DNA of 64,000 nt from positions 1,736,001-1,800,000 of the forward strand of contig NZ_CP163444.1 of assembly GCF_041053105.1 (NCBI RefSeq). Direction: 5' to 3'. The notes under the pieces were generated by a model. It saw only the letters and a list, made by a program, of their open reading frames with translations, was not told the origin of the DNA and searched no databases. How positions within the stretch are numbered: position 1 is the stretch's first letter; each line of letters opens with the position of its first letter. The position numbers were made by a program, and so were the translations under genes. Below are positions 48,121 through 57,510 of the stretch, piece by piece. This DNA comes from Streptomyces sp. R44 (GTDB taxonomy: Bacteria > Actinomycetota > Actinomycetes > Streptomycetales > Streptomycetaceae).

Positions 48121-49461
48121 TCACAGGGGAACGCGCAGCGCCCCTTCGATGAGAGCGGCCGCCTCCCGGGCGTCCACGCCGCCGCTCGCGAGGAGATGCT
48201 CCCGCACCTGCGTGAGCCGGTCCCGCAGCCGCCGCGACTCCATTCCCCGCGCCCGCTCCGTCATCTCCACCGCCGTGCGCGCCGCCCCGTCGGCCTCCCC
48301 CTGCCGCAGCTCGATCTGGCACAGCATGGCGAGCCGGTGCACCCGGCCCCGGTCGTGCGAGGGCATCCCCACCGCCTCCGCGGCGTGCTCGTGGGCAGCG
48401 TCGAGTTCACCCAGACCGAGGAGTGCCTCCGCCACCTGCACGTTGACGAACCCCGGCTGGACATAGCCGGTCTCGACCGGCTCCTCCCCCGGGCTGATCC
48501 GCTCGGCCGCCGCCTCGGCCCGCCGGATGCAGGCCAACGCGGCCGCCCCGTCGCCCAGATGCGCGTACGCCTTCGCCTGCATCGCCGTCAGATCGGCGGC
48601 GAGCGCCGGAGTGATCTGCCGCCCCGCTGCCCGCAGCGCCGCCTCCGCGAAGGCCACCGCCTGCCGGTACTCCCCCATGAACAGCGACTGGTTGACCAGC
48701 AGCGCGATCACGTACGCGCCGAGCCCCCGGTCCCCGCTCGCCTTCGCGAGCCGCAGCGCCTGGTGGAAGTACCGCTGGGCCAGGCCGTGCGCGTCCGCGT
48801 CGTACGCGCAGATCCCGGCCACCGCGACGAGCCCGCCGGTGGCCCGGTGCAGCTGCCGGCCCAGCGCGTCGCTGTACGCGCCCCGGAGCAGCGGCGCGGT
48901 CTCGGTGTTGAGGAAGCCGACGATCCGGGCCCGGGTCGCGATGCCGCCGGCCCTGCGGTACATCTGCTCGTAGTGCGAGCGGGCGGCGCTCAGGACGGTG
49001 ATGTCGGCCGCCGAGACCGTCGTCCGGCCCGTACGGGAGACGTCCACGTCCTCCGGCGGGTTCTCCCACTCCCACACCGGCATCACCGCCGGAGTGCCGG
49101 TGACGGCCGGGGCGGCGACTATGTGCGGCCGCTGCTGCTCGTCGGAGCGCCACAGGGCGGCCGCCCGCTCCACGAAACCGGACAGCGGCGAACCGGCCGC
49201 CGGCGGCGGACCGCCCGGCACCCCGAGGCCGATGTCGTCCAGGGTCACCTGCCGGCGCAGCCGGGCGGCGAGCACCTCGCAGATCAGGTCGGGCACCTGG
49301 CCGCGCGGCCGCTGGCCCTTCAACCAGCGGGCCACGGCGGTGTGTTCGTACCGCAGGGCGAGGCCCCTGGCCCGGCCCGCCCGGTTCACATGGGCGGCCA
49401 GGCCGGCGTTCGAGACGCCCGCTTCGTCGAGCAGGGCGTCGAGCAGGGTGTTGGGCTGCAT
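48121..49461 (-). CDS. Large TPR-type transcriptional regulator (NsdA-like)
   Basis: A 446-residue protein. An XRE-like N-terminal HTH (about 4-60: LLDALLDEAGVSNAGLAAHVNRAGRARGLALRYEHTAVARWLKGQRPRG) is followed by a linker with VWEWENPPEDVDVSRTG. Several TPR-like helices (GGLVAVAGICAYDADAHGLAQRYFHQALRLAKASGDRGLGAYVIALLVNQSLFMGEY) come after. This architecture is shared by Streptomyces developmental regulators such as NsdA. The start is ambiguous because a 21-bp tandem repeat duplicates the ribosome site and ATG: ATG 49461 is used, and ATG 49482 is seven codons upstream. Confidence 0.82.
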   Translation of the reverse strand: MQPNTLLDALLDEAGVSNAGLAAHVNRAGRARGLALRYEHTAVARWLKGQRPRGQVPDLICEVLAARLRRQVTLDDIGLGVPGGPPPAAGSPLSGFVERAAALWRSDEQQRPHIVAAPAVTGTPAVMPVWEWENPPEDVDVSRTGRTTVSAADITVLSAARSHYEQMYRRAGGIATRARIVGFLNTETAPLLRGAYSDALGRQLHRATGGLVAVAGICAYDADAHGLAQRYFHQALRLAKASGDRGLGAYVIALLVNQSLFMGEYRQAVAFAEAALRAAGRQITPALAADLTAMQAKAYAHLGDGAAALACIRRAEAAAERISPGEEPVETGYVQPGFVNVQVAEALLGLGELDAAHEHAAEAVGMPSHDRGRVHRLAMLCQIELRQGEADGAARTAVEMTERARGMESRRLRDRLTQVREHLLASGGVDAREAAALIEGALRVPL

Positions 49462-49520
49462 GGCCGCTCCGGTCGCTCGCATGGCCGCTCCGCTCGCTTG
49501 TGTGGCCGCTCCGCCCGCTC
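49458..49520. repeat. Three 21-bp tandem repeats over the start of the TPR regulator
   Basis: Units 49458-49478, 49479-49499 and 49500-49520 differ at only a few bases. On the minus strand each carries GGAG followed by CGGCC, and the first two carry ATG in frame, so two complete ribosome site/start modules are in frame. Confidence 0.85.
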
Positions 49521-49763
49521 GGTGAACTCAGCGTAGCGGCGGCCGATTTCGCACGGGGTGTGAACGAAGTACCCGTTCTCCCGGTCCGCGTACTCTGCCA
49601 CGCTCGTCCCGGCCCCGGTTGACTGTGCTTCTCGCCGCAAGGCGACGACCGGGCCGCCGGCTCCCCCTCGTACAGTGCGGCCGCCCGGTCCGCGTCGCCC
49701 GCCCCGCTGATCTGCCCGACACTCCGTGGCGGGGCGGGCGGCGCCGGCCCCGGCCCCCTCCGC

Positions 49764-50831
49764 TCAACAGTGGGAGGAGGGGGCGGGCCGGGGGCGGCGC
49801 AGCCCGGGTTCGGCGGGCTGCGCCGGCACCCGGACACGGTCGTTGCGTACGACGAGGAGCGCGATGTCGTCGGCGATCCGGCCGCCCGTGTGATGCAGCA
49901 GCGCGGACTGGACCCGGTGGACCAGGGCGGCGGGCGCCTCGCCGGGCACCCCGGCCAGCGCGGCGTCCAGCGCGAAGAACCGGCCCCGGTGGTCACGGGC
50001 CTCCTCCGCGCCGTCGGTGTGCAGGACCAGCGTCTCGCCGGGCAGCAGCCGGGCCGCGGTGTACGGGGCGATCGCGGCGGGCAGCGGCAGCACCCCGAGC
50101 GGGGGCAGCGGGTCCCCGACCGGGAGCCGCTCGGCCCGCGGTCCGAGGCGGTACGGGCCGGGGTGGCCGCAGTTGAGGACGGCGAGCCGCCCGTCGGGAC
50201 GGACCTCCACGAGCAGCAGGGTGACGAACTCCTCCGCCGCCGGGTGCTCGGGCTCCGCCCCGGCCCGCGCCGGGTGCTCGTCCCGCGCCCGCTCCCGCAG
50301 ATGGCGCTCCAGTGCCCGCTCCAGGCGCCGCAGCACACCGGCGAGTTCGGGCTCGTCGTGGGCCGCCTCGCGGAAGCTGCCGAGCACCGCGACGACCGCG
50401 CCGAGCGCGGCGAGCCCATGGCCCCGGACGTCCCCGATGACGATCCGTACCCCGTAGGGGGTGGCCACCGCCTCGTACAGGTCCCCGCCGACGGACGCGC
50501 CCCGGGAGGCGGACAGCTGCCCGGCGGCGAGCGCGAGGCCGTCGAGGCGGGACGGGGGCGGGCGCAGCAGGACGCGCTGGGTGGCGGCCGCGACGGCCCG
50601 GGCCCGGGCCAGTTCCCGTACGAGCCCGTGGCGGATGCCGAGGACCAGCCCGATGCCGACGGTGAGGAAGACGACGCTGGTGGCGATCCGCATGGGGAGC
50701 CCCGGCTGCCGGGCCAGCGGACAGCCGAACTTCCACGCCACGGCCACGGCGCCCCAGCCGACGGGAAGAACGAGCGGGGCCGGCCGGCGGAGCCGGGAGC
50801 CCTCGGCGAGCAACGACCTGGTACGGATCAT
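49764..50831 (-). CDS. SpoIIE-type PP2C serine phosphatase, membrane-associated
   Basis: A 355-residue protein. Two hydrophobic segments (about 18-35 and 45-65) come first, then a SpoIIE/RsbU phosphatase domain: GASVGGDLYEAVATPYGVRIVIGDVRGHGLAA (metal-binding Asp), CGHPGPY, LLPGETLVLHTDGAEEARD and ADDIALLVVR (final metal Asp). It has no sensor domain apart from the membrane part. It likely dephosphorylates an anti-anti-sigma partner, not found in this window. ATG 50831 was chosen as the start of the family alignment. Confidence 0.9.
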   Translation of the reverse strand: MIRTRSLLAEGSRLRRPAPLVLPVGWGAVAVAWKFGCPLARQPGLPMRIATSVVFLTVGIGLVLGIRHGLVRELARARAVAAATQRVLLRPPPSRLDGLALAAGQLSASRGASVGGDLYEAVATPYGVRIVIGDVRGHGLAALGAVVAVLGSFREAAHDEPELAGVLRRLERALERHLRERARDEHPARAGAEPEHPAAEEFVTLLLVEVRPDGRLAVLNCGHPGPYRLGPRAERLPVGDPLPPLGVLPLPAAIAPYTAARLLPGETLVLHTDGAEEARDHRGRFFALDAALAGVPGEAPAALVHRVQSALLHHTGGRIADDIALLVVRNDRVRVPAQPAEPGLRRPRPAPSSHC

Positions 50832-51031
50832 GCACGGCCCTTCCCGAGCCCCGACAGCGCCCGAAGGCCCTGCGGCACACAGGTCCGCCCCTGCGGCCGC
50901 GTCGATTCTGCCGACCGCGTGGTCCGCCATGGAACACCCTCCGGGGATCTCACCCGAAGGAGTGAGCGCCAGGACCGCGCCGGACCGCGCCACGGTCGCG
51001 CCACCCGCACAGACACGGGAATCCCGTACGG

Positions 51032-51097
51032 GTGCGCAGGCGCGTCGGGCCGCCGACCGGGGCGGTGCGCAGGCACCTCGGGCCGCCGGCCGGGGCG
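51032..51097. repeat. 33-bp tandem duplication
   Basis: Two adjacent 33-bp units (51032-51064, 51065-51097) with three or so differences. They lie in the 286-bp gap between the SpoIIE-type phosphatase and TPR genes, in its upstream part. Confidence 0.8.
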
Positions 51098-51117
51098 GAC
51101 CGCCGTACGGCACGGCC

Positions 51118-51507
51118 CTACGCACGGGTCGCGAGGTCCACGACCCGCGCGTAGAGCCGTTCCGCTCCGGCGAGGTCGCCGCGCCGCTGCCGGACGGCGC
51201 CCAGTGCGTTCAGCGACGGGGCGAGGCGGGGGTCGTCGGGGCCGTGGGCCCGCTCGTGGAGACGCACCGCCAGGAGCAGGAGCTCCTCCGCCTCGGTGGG
51301 CCGGCCCAGTGCTTCGAGCAGGATGCCCAGGGCCGACGCCGCCTCGGCCGCCTCGGCCGTCTCCGCGGGGAAGGAGCCGGCCGCGGTGCGGGCCAGCCGG
51401 AAGGCCGCGCGCAGCTCGCCCTCGGCCTCCGCGTAGCGGCCCTCGGCCTCGCGTCGCCGGGCGCGGGCCAGGTGCCCGCGCACCCTCCGCCGTGTGGTCG
51501 TGTCCAC
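51118..51507 (-). CDS. Small TPR protein
   Basis: A 129-residue protein made of about two to three tetratricopeptide repeats (ALGILLEALGRPTEAEELLLLAVRLHERAHGPDDPRLAPSLNALGAVRQRRGDLAGAERLYARVV), the TPR_12 style. The GTG start at 51507 (VDTTTRRRVRGHL) is the first codon. It begins 9 bp past the flavoprotein stop codon, so it is co-transcribed with it. It may be an adaptor protein; no partner is known. Confidence 0.8.
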   Translation of the reverse strand: MDTTTRRRVRGHLARARRREAEGRYAEAEGELRAAFRLARTAAGSFPAETAEAAEAASALGILLEALGRPTEAEELLLLAVRLHERAHGPDDPRLAPSLNALGAVRQRRGDLAGAERLYARVVDLATRA

Positions 51508-51516
51508 GAGGCCGCC

Positions 51517-52653
51517 CTAGGCGGGAACCTTCGCCCGGGCCCGGCCGCGGCCGGCGGTGTCTCCGGCGAGGTGCTTCACGAGGTGGTCCACCACGTGCTC
51601 CGCGTCCCGGCCCGCGCCGCCGACGAGCATCGACGCGAAGGCGTACTGGAAGGCCAGGCCGACGAAGTACAGCCCCGGCGACGAGGCCACCACGCCGCGC
51701 CGTTCCAGCGGCCAGCCGTCCTCGCCGGTGACCGGGAGGTCGATCCAGGAGAAGTCCTGCCGGAAGCCGGTGCACCAGACGACGTTCGCGACGTCGAGGA
51801 CGCGTCCGCCGTCGAGGACCGGGAGACCGTCGCTCACGCCGGTGGTCCGCTCCGGCGCCATCTCGACGCCGACGCGGGTGAGGTCCGCCCGCTTCACGCG
51901 GATCAGCGGCCCGCCGTGGGCGCGGACGTCGGGGCGCATCCGGCGGCCGATGGGCGTGCGCAGGGTCAGCACGTGCTGCGCCAGGAACCACAGCACCGGG
52001 AAGACCGCGTGCGCCGGCCGGCCCTCGATGTCGAACGGGATCTCGCCGTGGATCGTGCCGCTGAGCACGGTCGGACGGCCGGCCGAGCCCGCCTCGTACG
52101 CGATGTCCCCGCCGGAGTGCGAGGCGCCGACCACCAGCACGCCGCCGGGCCGCAGCTGTGCCGGGTTCTTGTAGGCGCTGGAGTGCAGCTGAGTGATGCG
52201 CGGGTCGAGCCCGCCGGCGAAGCCGGGGACGTACGGAGTCCGGCCGAACGTGCCCGAGGCGACGACCACGTGGTCGCACAGATAGGTGGTCGTACGCGTC
52301 GCCACGGCGTAGCCGCCGTCCGCCCTGCCCACCCGGGTGACCCGCTCACCGGCGCGTACGGGCAGGTGGAAGGTCTCCGCGTACGTCTCCAGGAAGTCGG
52401 CCATCTCGTCCTTGGTGGGGAAGGACATCGGCGGCGCGGGAAAACGCATCCCGGGCAGCGAGGCGACCCGCGCCGGGCTGAAGAGCCGCAGGGAGTCCCA
52501 GTGGCACCGCCAGTTGTCGCCGACCCGGGCGTTCCCGTCGAGGACCACGAACGGCCGCCCGTACCGGGCGAGGTGGTATCCGGTGGCGAGGCCCGCCTGC
52601 CCGGCTCCGATGACGACCGTCTCGATGCGTTCCGTCCTGTCGGTGGGGTTCAT
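51517..52653 (-). CDS. FAD/NAD-binding monooxygenase-like flavoprotein
   Basis: A 378-residue Class B-type flavin enzyme. The FAD site is VVIGAGQAGLATGYHLARYG. Next come VLDGNARVGDNWRCHWDSLRLFSPARVASLPG (typical of trimethylamine/flavin monooxygenases), VVVASGTFGRTPYVPGF and the NADPH site GVLVVGASHSGGDIAYEAG, then VVWCTGFRQDFSW. It may oxidise a small organic nucleophile. A divergent gene (ICMT-like) starts about 52 bp away. The start at 52653 (MNPTDRTERIETVVIGAGQ) is well supported by GAGGAGG. Confidence 0.9.
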   Translation of the reverse strand: MNPTDRTERIETVVIGAGQAGLATGYHLARYGRPFVVLDGNARVGDNWRCHWDSLRLFSPARVASLPGMRFPAPPMSFPTKDEMADFLETYAETFHLPVRAGERVTRVGRADGGYAVATRTTTYLCDHVVVASGTFGRTPYVPGFAGGLDPRITQLHSSAYKNPAQLRPGGVLVVGASHSGGDIAYEAGSAGRPTVLSGTIHGEIPFDIEGRPAHAVFPVLWFLAQHVLTLRTPIGRRMRPDVRAHGGPLIRVKRADLTRVGVEMAPERTTGVSDGLPVLDGGRVLDVANVVWCTGFRQDFSWIDLPVTGEDGWPLERRGVVASSPGLYFVGLAFQYAFASMLVGGAGRDAEHVVDHLVKHLAGDTAGRGRARAKVPA

Positions 52654-52704
52654 CGTCGGCCTCCTCGTTCGTTTCGTGTCATCGACACTAGGAACGTGGG
52701 AGCC

Positions 52705-53211
52705 GTGACCTCTTCGGGAGAACACCCCAATCCCGCGGCCCGCCGGCGATGGGTATTTCTGTCCAATGTGCCGGTGCCCGAGGCCCATCTGCTCGGCCTC
52801 GCCGCCGGCGCGGTGCTCCAGCGCACCCGCCCCTGGCCGCTGCCGGGACCGCAGTCCGCCCACCGTCTCGTGGGCCTGCCGCTGTTCGCCGCGGGCGCCT
52901 GGCGGATCGCCCGTGCGGTGCGCGCCGCCCGTACCACCGCCCTCGCCGATCCGGACCTGCTCGTGGTGACGGGGCCGTACGCCGCCGCGCGGAACCCCAT
53001 GTACGTCGGCTGGGCGCTGCTGCACCTCGGCGCGGCGGTGGCCGGCGGCTGGGGCTGGATGCTCGTGTCGTACCCGCCGGTCGCCGCGTGGATGCACGGG
53101 GAGGTGCTGCGCGAGGAGCGCGCGCTCGACGACGCCTTCGGCGCGGAGTACCGGCGCTACCGGGCCGCCGTGCCCCGCTACCTGCCCCGGCTCACCAGGT
53201 CGTGCTCGTAG
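52705..53211 (+). CDS. Isoprenylcysteine-carboxyl-methyltransferase-like membrane protein
   Basis: A 168-residue membrane protein. After a short N-terminus, hydrophobic helices (HLLGLAAGAVLQ, LVGLPLFAAGAWRIARAVR, WALLHLGAAVAGGWGW) alternate with VTGPYAAARNPMYVGW, the ICMT/PEMT SAM motif, and EERALDDAFGAEYRRYRAAVPRYLP at the end. Such proteins methylate lipid or small substrates in the membrane, but the substrate is unknown. GTG 52705 is the first in-frame start. A GTG at 52768 is a shorter choice. It overlaps the LuxR gene by 34 bp at the 3' ends. Confidence 0.8.
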   Translation: MTSSGEHPNPAARRRWVFLSNVPVPEAHLLGLAAGAVLQRTRPWPLPGPQSAHRLVGLPLFAAGAWRIARAVRAARTTALADPDLLVVTGPYAAARNPMYVGWALLHLGAAVAGGWGWMLVSYPPVAAWMHGEVLREERALDDAFGAEYRRYRAAVPRYLPRLTRSCS

Positions 53212-54821
53212 GCGTAGGCCGTGGCCGCGGCCCGGGAGCCCAGGTCGAGTTTGGCGAAGATGTTGCTCAGATGGCGGGCCACGGTCTTCTCGCTGAGGAC
53301 CAGCTCCTCGGCGATCGCGTGGTTGGTGCGGCCGGTGGCGACGAGACGCAGGACCTCCAGCTCCCGGGGGCTGAGCCCGGCCCCAGACCGGGGCCGCTCG
53401 TCGGTGAGGGCGTCCAGCCGGGCCAGGTCCGGGGCCGCGCCGAGCCGCAGGAACACCTGGCGCGCCACGTCCAGCTCAAGCCGGGCCGTGCCCACGTCTC
53501 CCAACCGCCGCCGGGCGAGGGCGAGCAGCACGATGGAACGCGCGCGGTCGTACGGCGCCTCCAGCTCGCCCCAGGTCCGACAGGCGTCCAGCAGGACGTC
53601 GAGCGCGGCCGCGGCGTCGTCCTCGGCCAGGAGCACCGCCCCGCGCGCATGGGCGGAGACGGCGCGCAGCAGCGGGGCGCCGATGTCCTCGGCGATCCGC
53701 GACAGCTCCTCCGAGGCGGCCCGTGCCCCGGGCACGTCGTCGGCGGCCAGCACGATCTCCACGTACGCGGCCAGGAGCCTCGCCCGGCCCAGCCGGTCCC
53801 GCCTCTCGTCCGCCGCGCCCCGGATCGCCGCGACGGCCTCGTCGACCCGGCCCTGTGCCATCCACAACTGCGCGAGCCCGGGCTGTGTCCGGTGACCGCA
53901 CTCGCCGGCCCGCCGGTAGCCCTCCTCCGCGCGGGCGAACGCGCCGCGCACCCGGTGCAGCTCGGCCTGCTGGTAGCGGGCCATGCCGAGCGCCGGCCGG
54001 TTCGGCGGCTCGGAGAGCCGTTCGCAGGCCCGCCGTGCCTCCTCCATCGCGTCCGGCCACGCCCCTCGGGTCTGGAGGACCTGGGAGCGGTGGACCAGGC
54101 ACTGCCCGCGGTAGGGCACGAGGTCCGGCTGGGCCGCGCACCAGTCGGCCAGCGCCGCCGTCCACTCCTGCGCGCGACGCAGGTCGAAGATCTCCTGGCA
54201 GGCCTCGATCGTGCTGCAGTAGATCATCCCGGTCACCAGGGGCGACAGCTCGCCGGACGCGACCGCGACCATGGTCTCGTCGAGCAGCGCCACCCCGGCC
54301 GAGGGGTCGCCGCCGGCGATCAGGGCCCGGCCCTGGCCGTGCCGGGCCAGGGCCACCAGGTCCGGGTCCTCGAAGCGCTCCCCTGTCGCGGCGGCCTCGC
54401 CGAAGGTGGCACGCGCCGTCGCGGGGTCCTTGTGGACGAGCCGCATCCCTTCCGGGAACAGCAGATAGCCCCGCTCCACGCAATCGATCCCGGCGTCGTC
54501 GAGGAGCCGTCGCGCCCGGGCGAGCCAGCCGCCGCCGCGGGCCGTCTCACCGCGCAGGAGCAGGGGCACGGCCAGCCAGAAGGCGCACCGCACCGCCGCC
54601 GCCGTCCGGCCGACGCCCAGATACGCCTGGTGCGCCCGCTCGGTCGCCGCGGCGCACTCCGCGTCGCGTCCGACCAGATAGGCGGCGGTGGCGAGCCGCA
54701 CGAGGTCGTCGGGCCCCAGCGGCTGGGCGTCGTCGGCGTCCGCGAATCCGGTGTGGGCCTCCGACCACGCCTGGCGGGCGAAGGCGTCCCGGGCGCGTTC
54801 GAGTTCCGCAGCCACGTCCAT
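53178..54821 (-). CDS. LuxR-family transcriptional regulator with TPR-like domain
   Basis: A 547-residue regulator. Long N-terminal helical repeats (about 1-470; e.g. ARDAFARQAWSEAHTGFADADDAQPLGPDDLVRLATAAYLVGRDAECAAATERAHQAYLGVG, with TPR pattern) are followed by a C-terminal LuxR HTH (LSPRELEVLRLVATGRTNHAIAEELVLSEKTVARHLSNIFAKLDLGSRAAATAYAYEHDL). It has no P-loop ATPase, so it is not a MalT/LAL type. It likely regulates the adjacent flavoprotein. ATG 54821 has GGAGG upstream. Its stop overlaps the convergent ICMT-like gene. Confidence 0.9.
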   Translation of the reverse strand: MDVAAELERARDAFARQAWSEAHTGFADADDAQPLGPDDLVRLATAAYLVGRDAECAAATERAHQAYLGVGRTAAAVRCAFWLAVPLLLRGETARGGGWLARARRLLDDAGIDCVERGYLLFPEGMRLVHKDPATARATFGEAAATGERFEDPDLVALARHGQGRALIAGGDPSAGVALLDETMVAVASGELSPLVTGMIYCSTIEACQEIFDLRRAQEWTAALADWCAAQPDLVPYRGQCLVHRSQVLQTRGAWPDAMEEARRACERLSEPPNRPALGMARYQQAELHRVRGAFARAEEGYRRAGECGHRTQPGLAQLWMAQGRVDEAVAAIRGAADERRDRLGRARLLAAYVEIVLAADDVPGARAASEELSRIAEDIGAPLLRAVSAHARGAVLLAEDDAAAALDVLLDACRTWGELEAPYDRARSIVLLALARRRLGDVGTARLELDVARQVFLRLGAAPDLARLDALTDERPRSGAGLSPRELEVLRLVATGRTNHAIAEELVLSEKTVARHLSNIFAKLDLGSRAAATAYAYEHDLVSRGR

Positions 54822-54925
54822 GACGCCTCCCACGACCATTGCACCTCACGGCCGCGGTCTTGTCAGGCGGGACCGCGGGAGGCCCGGCCGGGGTGAACGC
54901 CGGAGCCGGCACGGACCGACGCACA

Positions 54926-54963
54926 GAGGGGGCCGGCCCGGTGACCTCCGGGCCGGCCCCCTC
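54926..54963 (-). terminator. Terminator of pheST
   Basis: GAGGGGGCCGGCCCGG (54926-54941) pairs with CCGGGCCGGCCCCCTC (54948-54963) over 16 bp, loop 6 nt, 15 nt past the pheT stop. Confidence 0.85.
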
Positions 54964-54978
54964 CTGGGGTGCGCGTGA

Positions 54979-57510
54979 TCAGGCGCCGCGCAGGACGGCT
55001 CCCGTGCGCTCGGTGGCCAGGGCCACCGCGGCGTCGCGGGCCGCGCTGGCCTCGTCGACGGTCAGGGTGCGGTCCTCGGCGCGGAACTTCAGCGCGTACG
55101 CCAGGGACTTGCTGCCCTCGCCGAGCTGGTCGCCGGTGTAGACGTCGAACAGCCGGATGGACTCCAGGAGCTCACCCGCGCCCTCGACGAGGGCGGCCTC
55201 GACGTCGGCGGCCGGGACGCCGGAGGCGACGACCAGGGCGACGTCCTGGGTGGCGACCGGGAAGGAGGAGATCCGGGGGGCCTTCACGGGACCCTCGTTC
55301 GCCTTCTCCAGGAGGTCCAGGTCGATCTCCATCGCGCAGGCGCGGGCCGGGAGGCCGAACGCCTTCACCACGCGCGGGTGGAGCTCGCCGGCGTGGCCGA
55401 CGAGGACCTTCTCGCCGTCCACCTCGACGTGGAACGCGGCGCAGCGGCCCGGGTGCCAGGGCGCGTGCTGGTCGGCGCTGATGATCAGCTCGACACCCGC
55501 CTCGGCGGCCACGGCCCGGCCGGCCTCGATCGCGTCCGCCCAGTCGGACGGACGGCCCTTGCCCCACCAGCCGGCCTGCTCGCGCGCACCGGCGAGGACG
55601 ACGGCGGCGCGGCGCGGCTGCTCGGGCAGCGCGGCGTTGACCGAGGCGATCTGCTCGTCGGACGGACGGCGGTCGACGGGCAGCCGGACGGCGACGCCCG
55701 GCTGGCCCTCGGTGGGACGGAAGACCAGACCGGTCTCGAAGAGCGCCAGGTCGTGGCTGCCGCGGCTGTCGTTGCGGCGGAGCGCGCCGAGCAGGCCCGG
55801 GAGCAGCGTCGTACGGAGCGCGGGCTCCTCGTCGGAGAGCGGGTTGACCAGCTTCACGAGGCGGCGACGGGCGTCGTCGGCGTCGAGACCGAGGTGGTCC
55901 AGGGCCTGCTCGCCGATGAACGGGTAGTTCAGCGCCTCGACGTAGCCGGCGCCGGCGAGGGCGCGGCCCACCCGGCGGTGGGTGCGCTGGCGCTCGGTGA
56001 GCCCGCGGCCGGCCGGGGGCTTCGGCAGCGTGGAGGGCAGGTTCTCGTAGCCCTCCAGACGGATGACCTCTTCGGCCAGGTCGTTCGGCACGTAGAGGTC
56101 GGGACGCCACGACGGGACGGTGACGACGAGCTCGTCCTGGCCGTAGACGTCGCAGCCGACCTCCTGGAGGCGGCGGACGACGATCTCGCGGCCGTAGTCG
56201 ACGCCCGCGACCTTGTCCGGGTGGTTCGCCGGCATGGTGATGCTGTGCGGCGCGGACGGGGCGGCGATCTCGGTGACGCCGGCCTCGGCCGTGCCGCCTG
56301 CGAGGAGCACGAGCAGGTCGACCGTGCGCTGCGCCGCCGCGGCGGCGGCCTGCGGGTCGACACCGCGCTCGAAGCGCTTGGACGCCTCGGAGGCCAGCTT
56401 GTGGCGGCGGGCCGTGCGGGCGATCGAGATCGCGTCGAAGTGCGCGGCCTCGATGACGACCTCGGTGGTGCCGGTGACGATGCCGGTCTCCGGGTCGGTG
56501 ACCGGGTCGGCGATCTCGGTGTTGGCACCGCCCATGACACCGGCGAGGCCGATCGGCCCGCGGTTGTCGGTGATGACCAGGTCCCCGGAGTCGAGGACGC
56601 GCGCGGTGCCGTCGAGGGTGGTGAACTTCTCGCCGGCGGCGGCGCGGCGGACCCCGATGGGGCCGTCGATCCGGCTGCGGTCGTAGGCGTGCAGCGGCTG
56701 GCCGAGCTCGATCATCACGTAGTTGGTGATGTCGACGGCGAGCGAGATCGGGCGCATGCCGACCTTCTGCAGGCGGCGCTGCAGCCAGATCGGGCTGCGG
56801 GCCTCGGGGTCGAGGCCGACGACCGTACGGGCCGTGAAGCGGTCGCAGCCGATCGGGTCGGCGATCTGGACCGGGTAGCCGTACGAGTTGGGCGCGGGCA
56901 CGTCGAGGAGCGCCGGGTCGCGCAGCGGCAGGCCGTAGGCGGTGGCCGTCTCGCGGGCGACGCCGCGGATCGAGAGGCAGTAGCCGCGGTCCGGGGTGAC
57001 GGCGATGTCGAGGACCTCGTCGAAGAGCTCCAGGAGGACCGTGGCGTCGGTGCCGACCTCGTGCTCCGGCGGCAGCACGATGATGCCGTGCGTGCCGTCG
57101 TCGCCCATGCCGAGCTCGTCGCCGGAGCAGATCATGCCCCGGGAGACCCGGCCGTACGTCTTGCGCTCGGCGATCCGGAAGTCCCCGGGGAGCACGGCGC
57201 CGGGCAGGGCCACGACGACCTTGTCGCCCTCGGCGAAGTTCCGGGCGCCGCAGATGATCTCCTGGGGCTCGCCGGTGCCGTTGGCCTGCCCGACGTCGAC
57301 GGTGCAGAAGCGGATGGGCTTCTTGAACTCCGTCAGCTCCTCGATGGTGAGGACCCTGCCGACCACCAGCGGGCCGGTCAGGCCGGCGCCGAGCGGCTCG
57401 ACGGTCTCGACCTCGAGGCCTGCCGAAATGAGCTTGGCCTGGACGTCACGTCCGGTCTCCGTCGCCGGCAGGTCGACGTACTCCCGCAGCCAAGAAAGCG
57501 GGACCCGCAT
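54979..57510 (-). CDS. pheT: Phenylalanyl-tRNA synthetase beta subunit
   Basis: An 843-residue beta chain. [17 protein letters not shown] starts the N-terminal domain, with the tRNA-binding EMAP/OB fold ([14 protein letters not shown]). B3/B4 editing and B5 domains follow; then the core fold ([51 protein letters not shown]) and the C-terminal ferredoxin-like anticodon-binding domain ([31 protein letters not shown]). It attaches phenylalanine to tRNA with PheS. Its ATG overlaps the pheS stop (TGATG), and the length is typical. Confidence 0.97.
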   Translation of the reverse strand: MRVPLSWLREYVDLPATETGRDVQAKLISAGLEVETVEPLGAGLTGPLVVGRVLTIEELTEFKKPIRFCTVDVGQANGTGEPQEIICGARNFAEGDKVVVALPGAVLPGDFRIAERKTYGRVSRGMICSGDELGMGDDGTHGIIVLPPEHEVGTDATVLLELFDEVLDIAVTPDRGYCLSIRGVARETATAYGLPLRDPALLDVPAPNSYGYPVQIADPIGCDRFTARTVVGLDPEARSPIWLQRRLQKVGMRPISLAVDITNYVMIELGQPLHAYDRSRIDGPIGVRRAAAGEKFTTLDGTARVLDSGDLVITDNRGPIGLAGVMGGANTEIADPVTDPETGIVTGTTEVVIEAAHFDAISIARTARRHKLASEASKRFERGVDPQAAAAAAQRTVDLLVLLAGGTAEAGVTEIAAPSAPHSITMPANHPDKVAGVDYGREIVVRRLQEVGCDVYGQDELVVTVPSWRPDLYVPNDLAEEVIRLEGYENLPSTLPKPPAGRGLTERQRTHRRVGRALAGAGYVEALNYPFIGEQALDHLGLDADDARRRLVKLVNPLSDEEPALRTTLLPGLLGALRRNDSRGSHDLALFETGLVFRPTEGQPGVAVRLPVDRRPSDEQIASVNAALPEQPRRAAVVLAGAREQAGWWGKGRPSDWADAIEAGRAVAAEAGVELIISADQHAPWHPGRCAAFHVEVDGEKVLVGHAGELHPRVVKAFGLPARACAMEIDLDLLEKANEGPVKAPRISSFPVATQDVALVVASGVPAADVEAALVEGAGELLESIRLFDVYTGDQLGEGSKSLAYALKFRAEDRTLTVDEASAARDAAVALATERTGAVLRGA

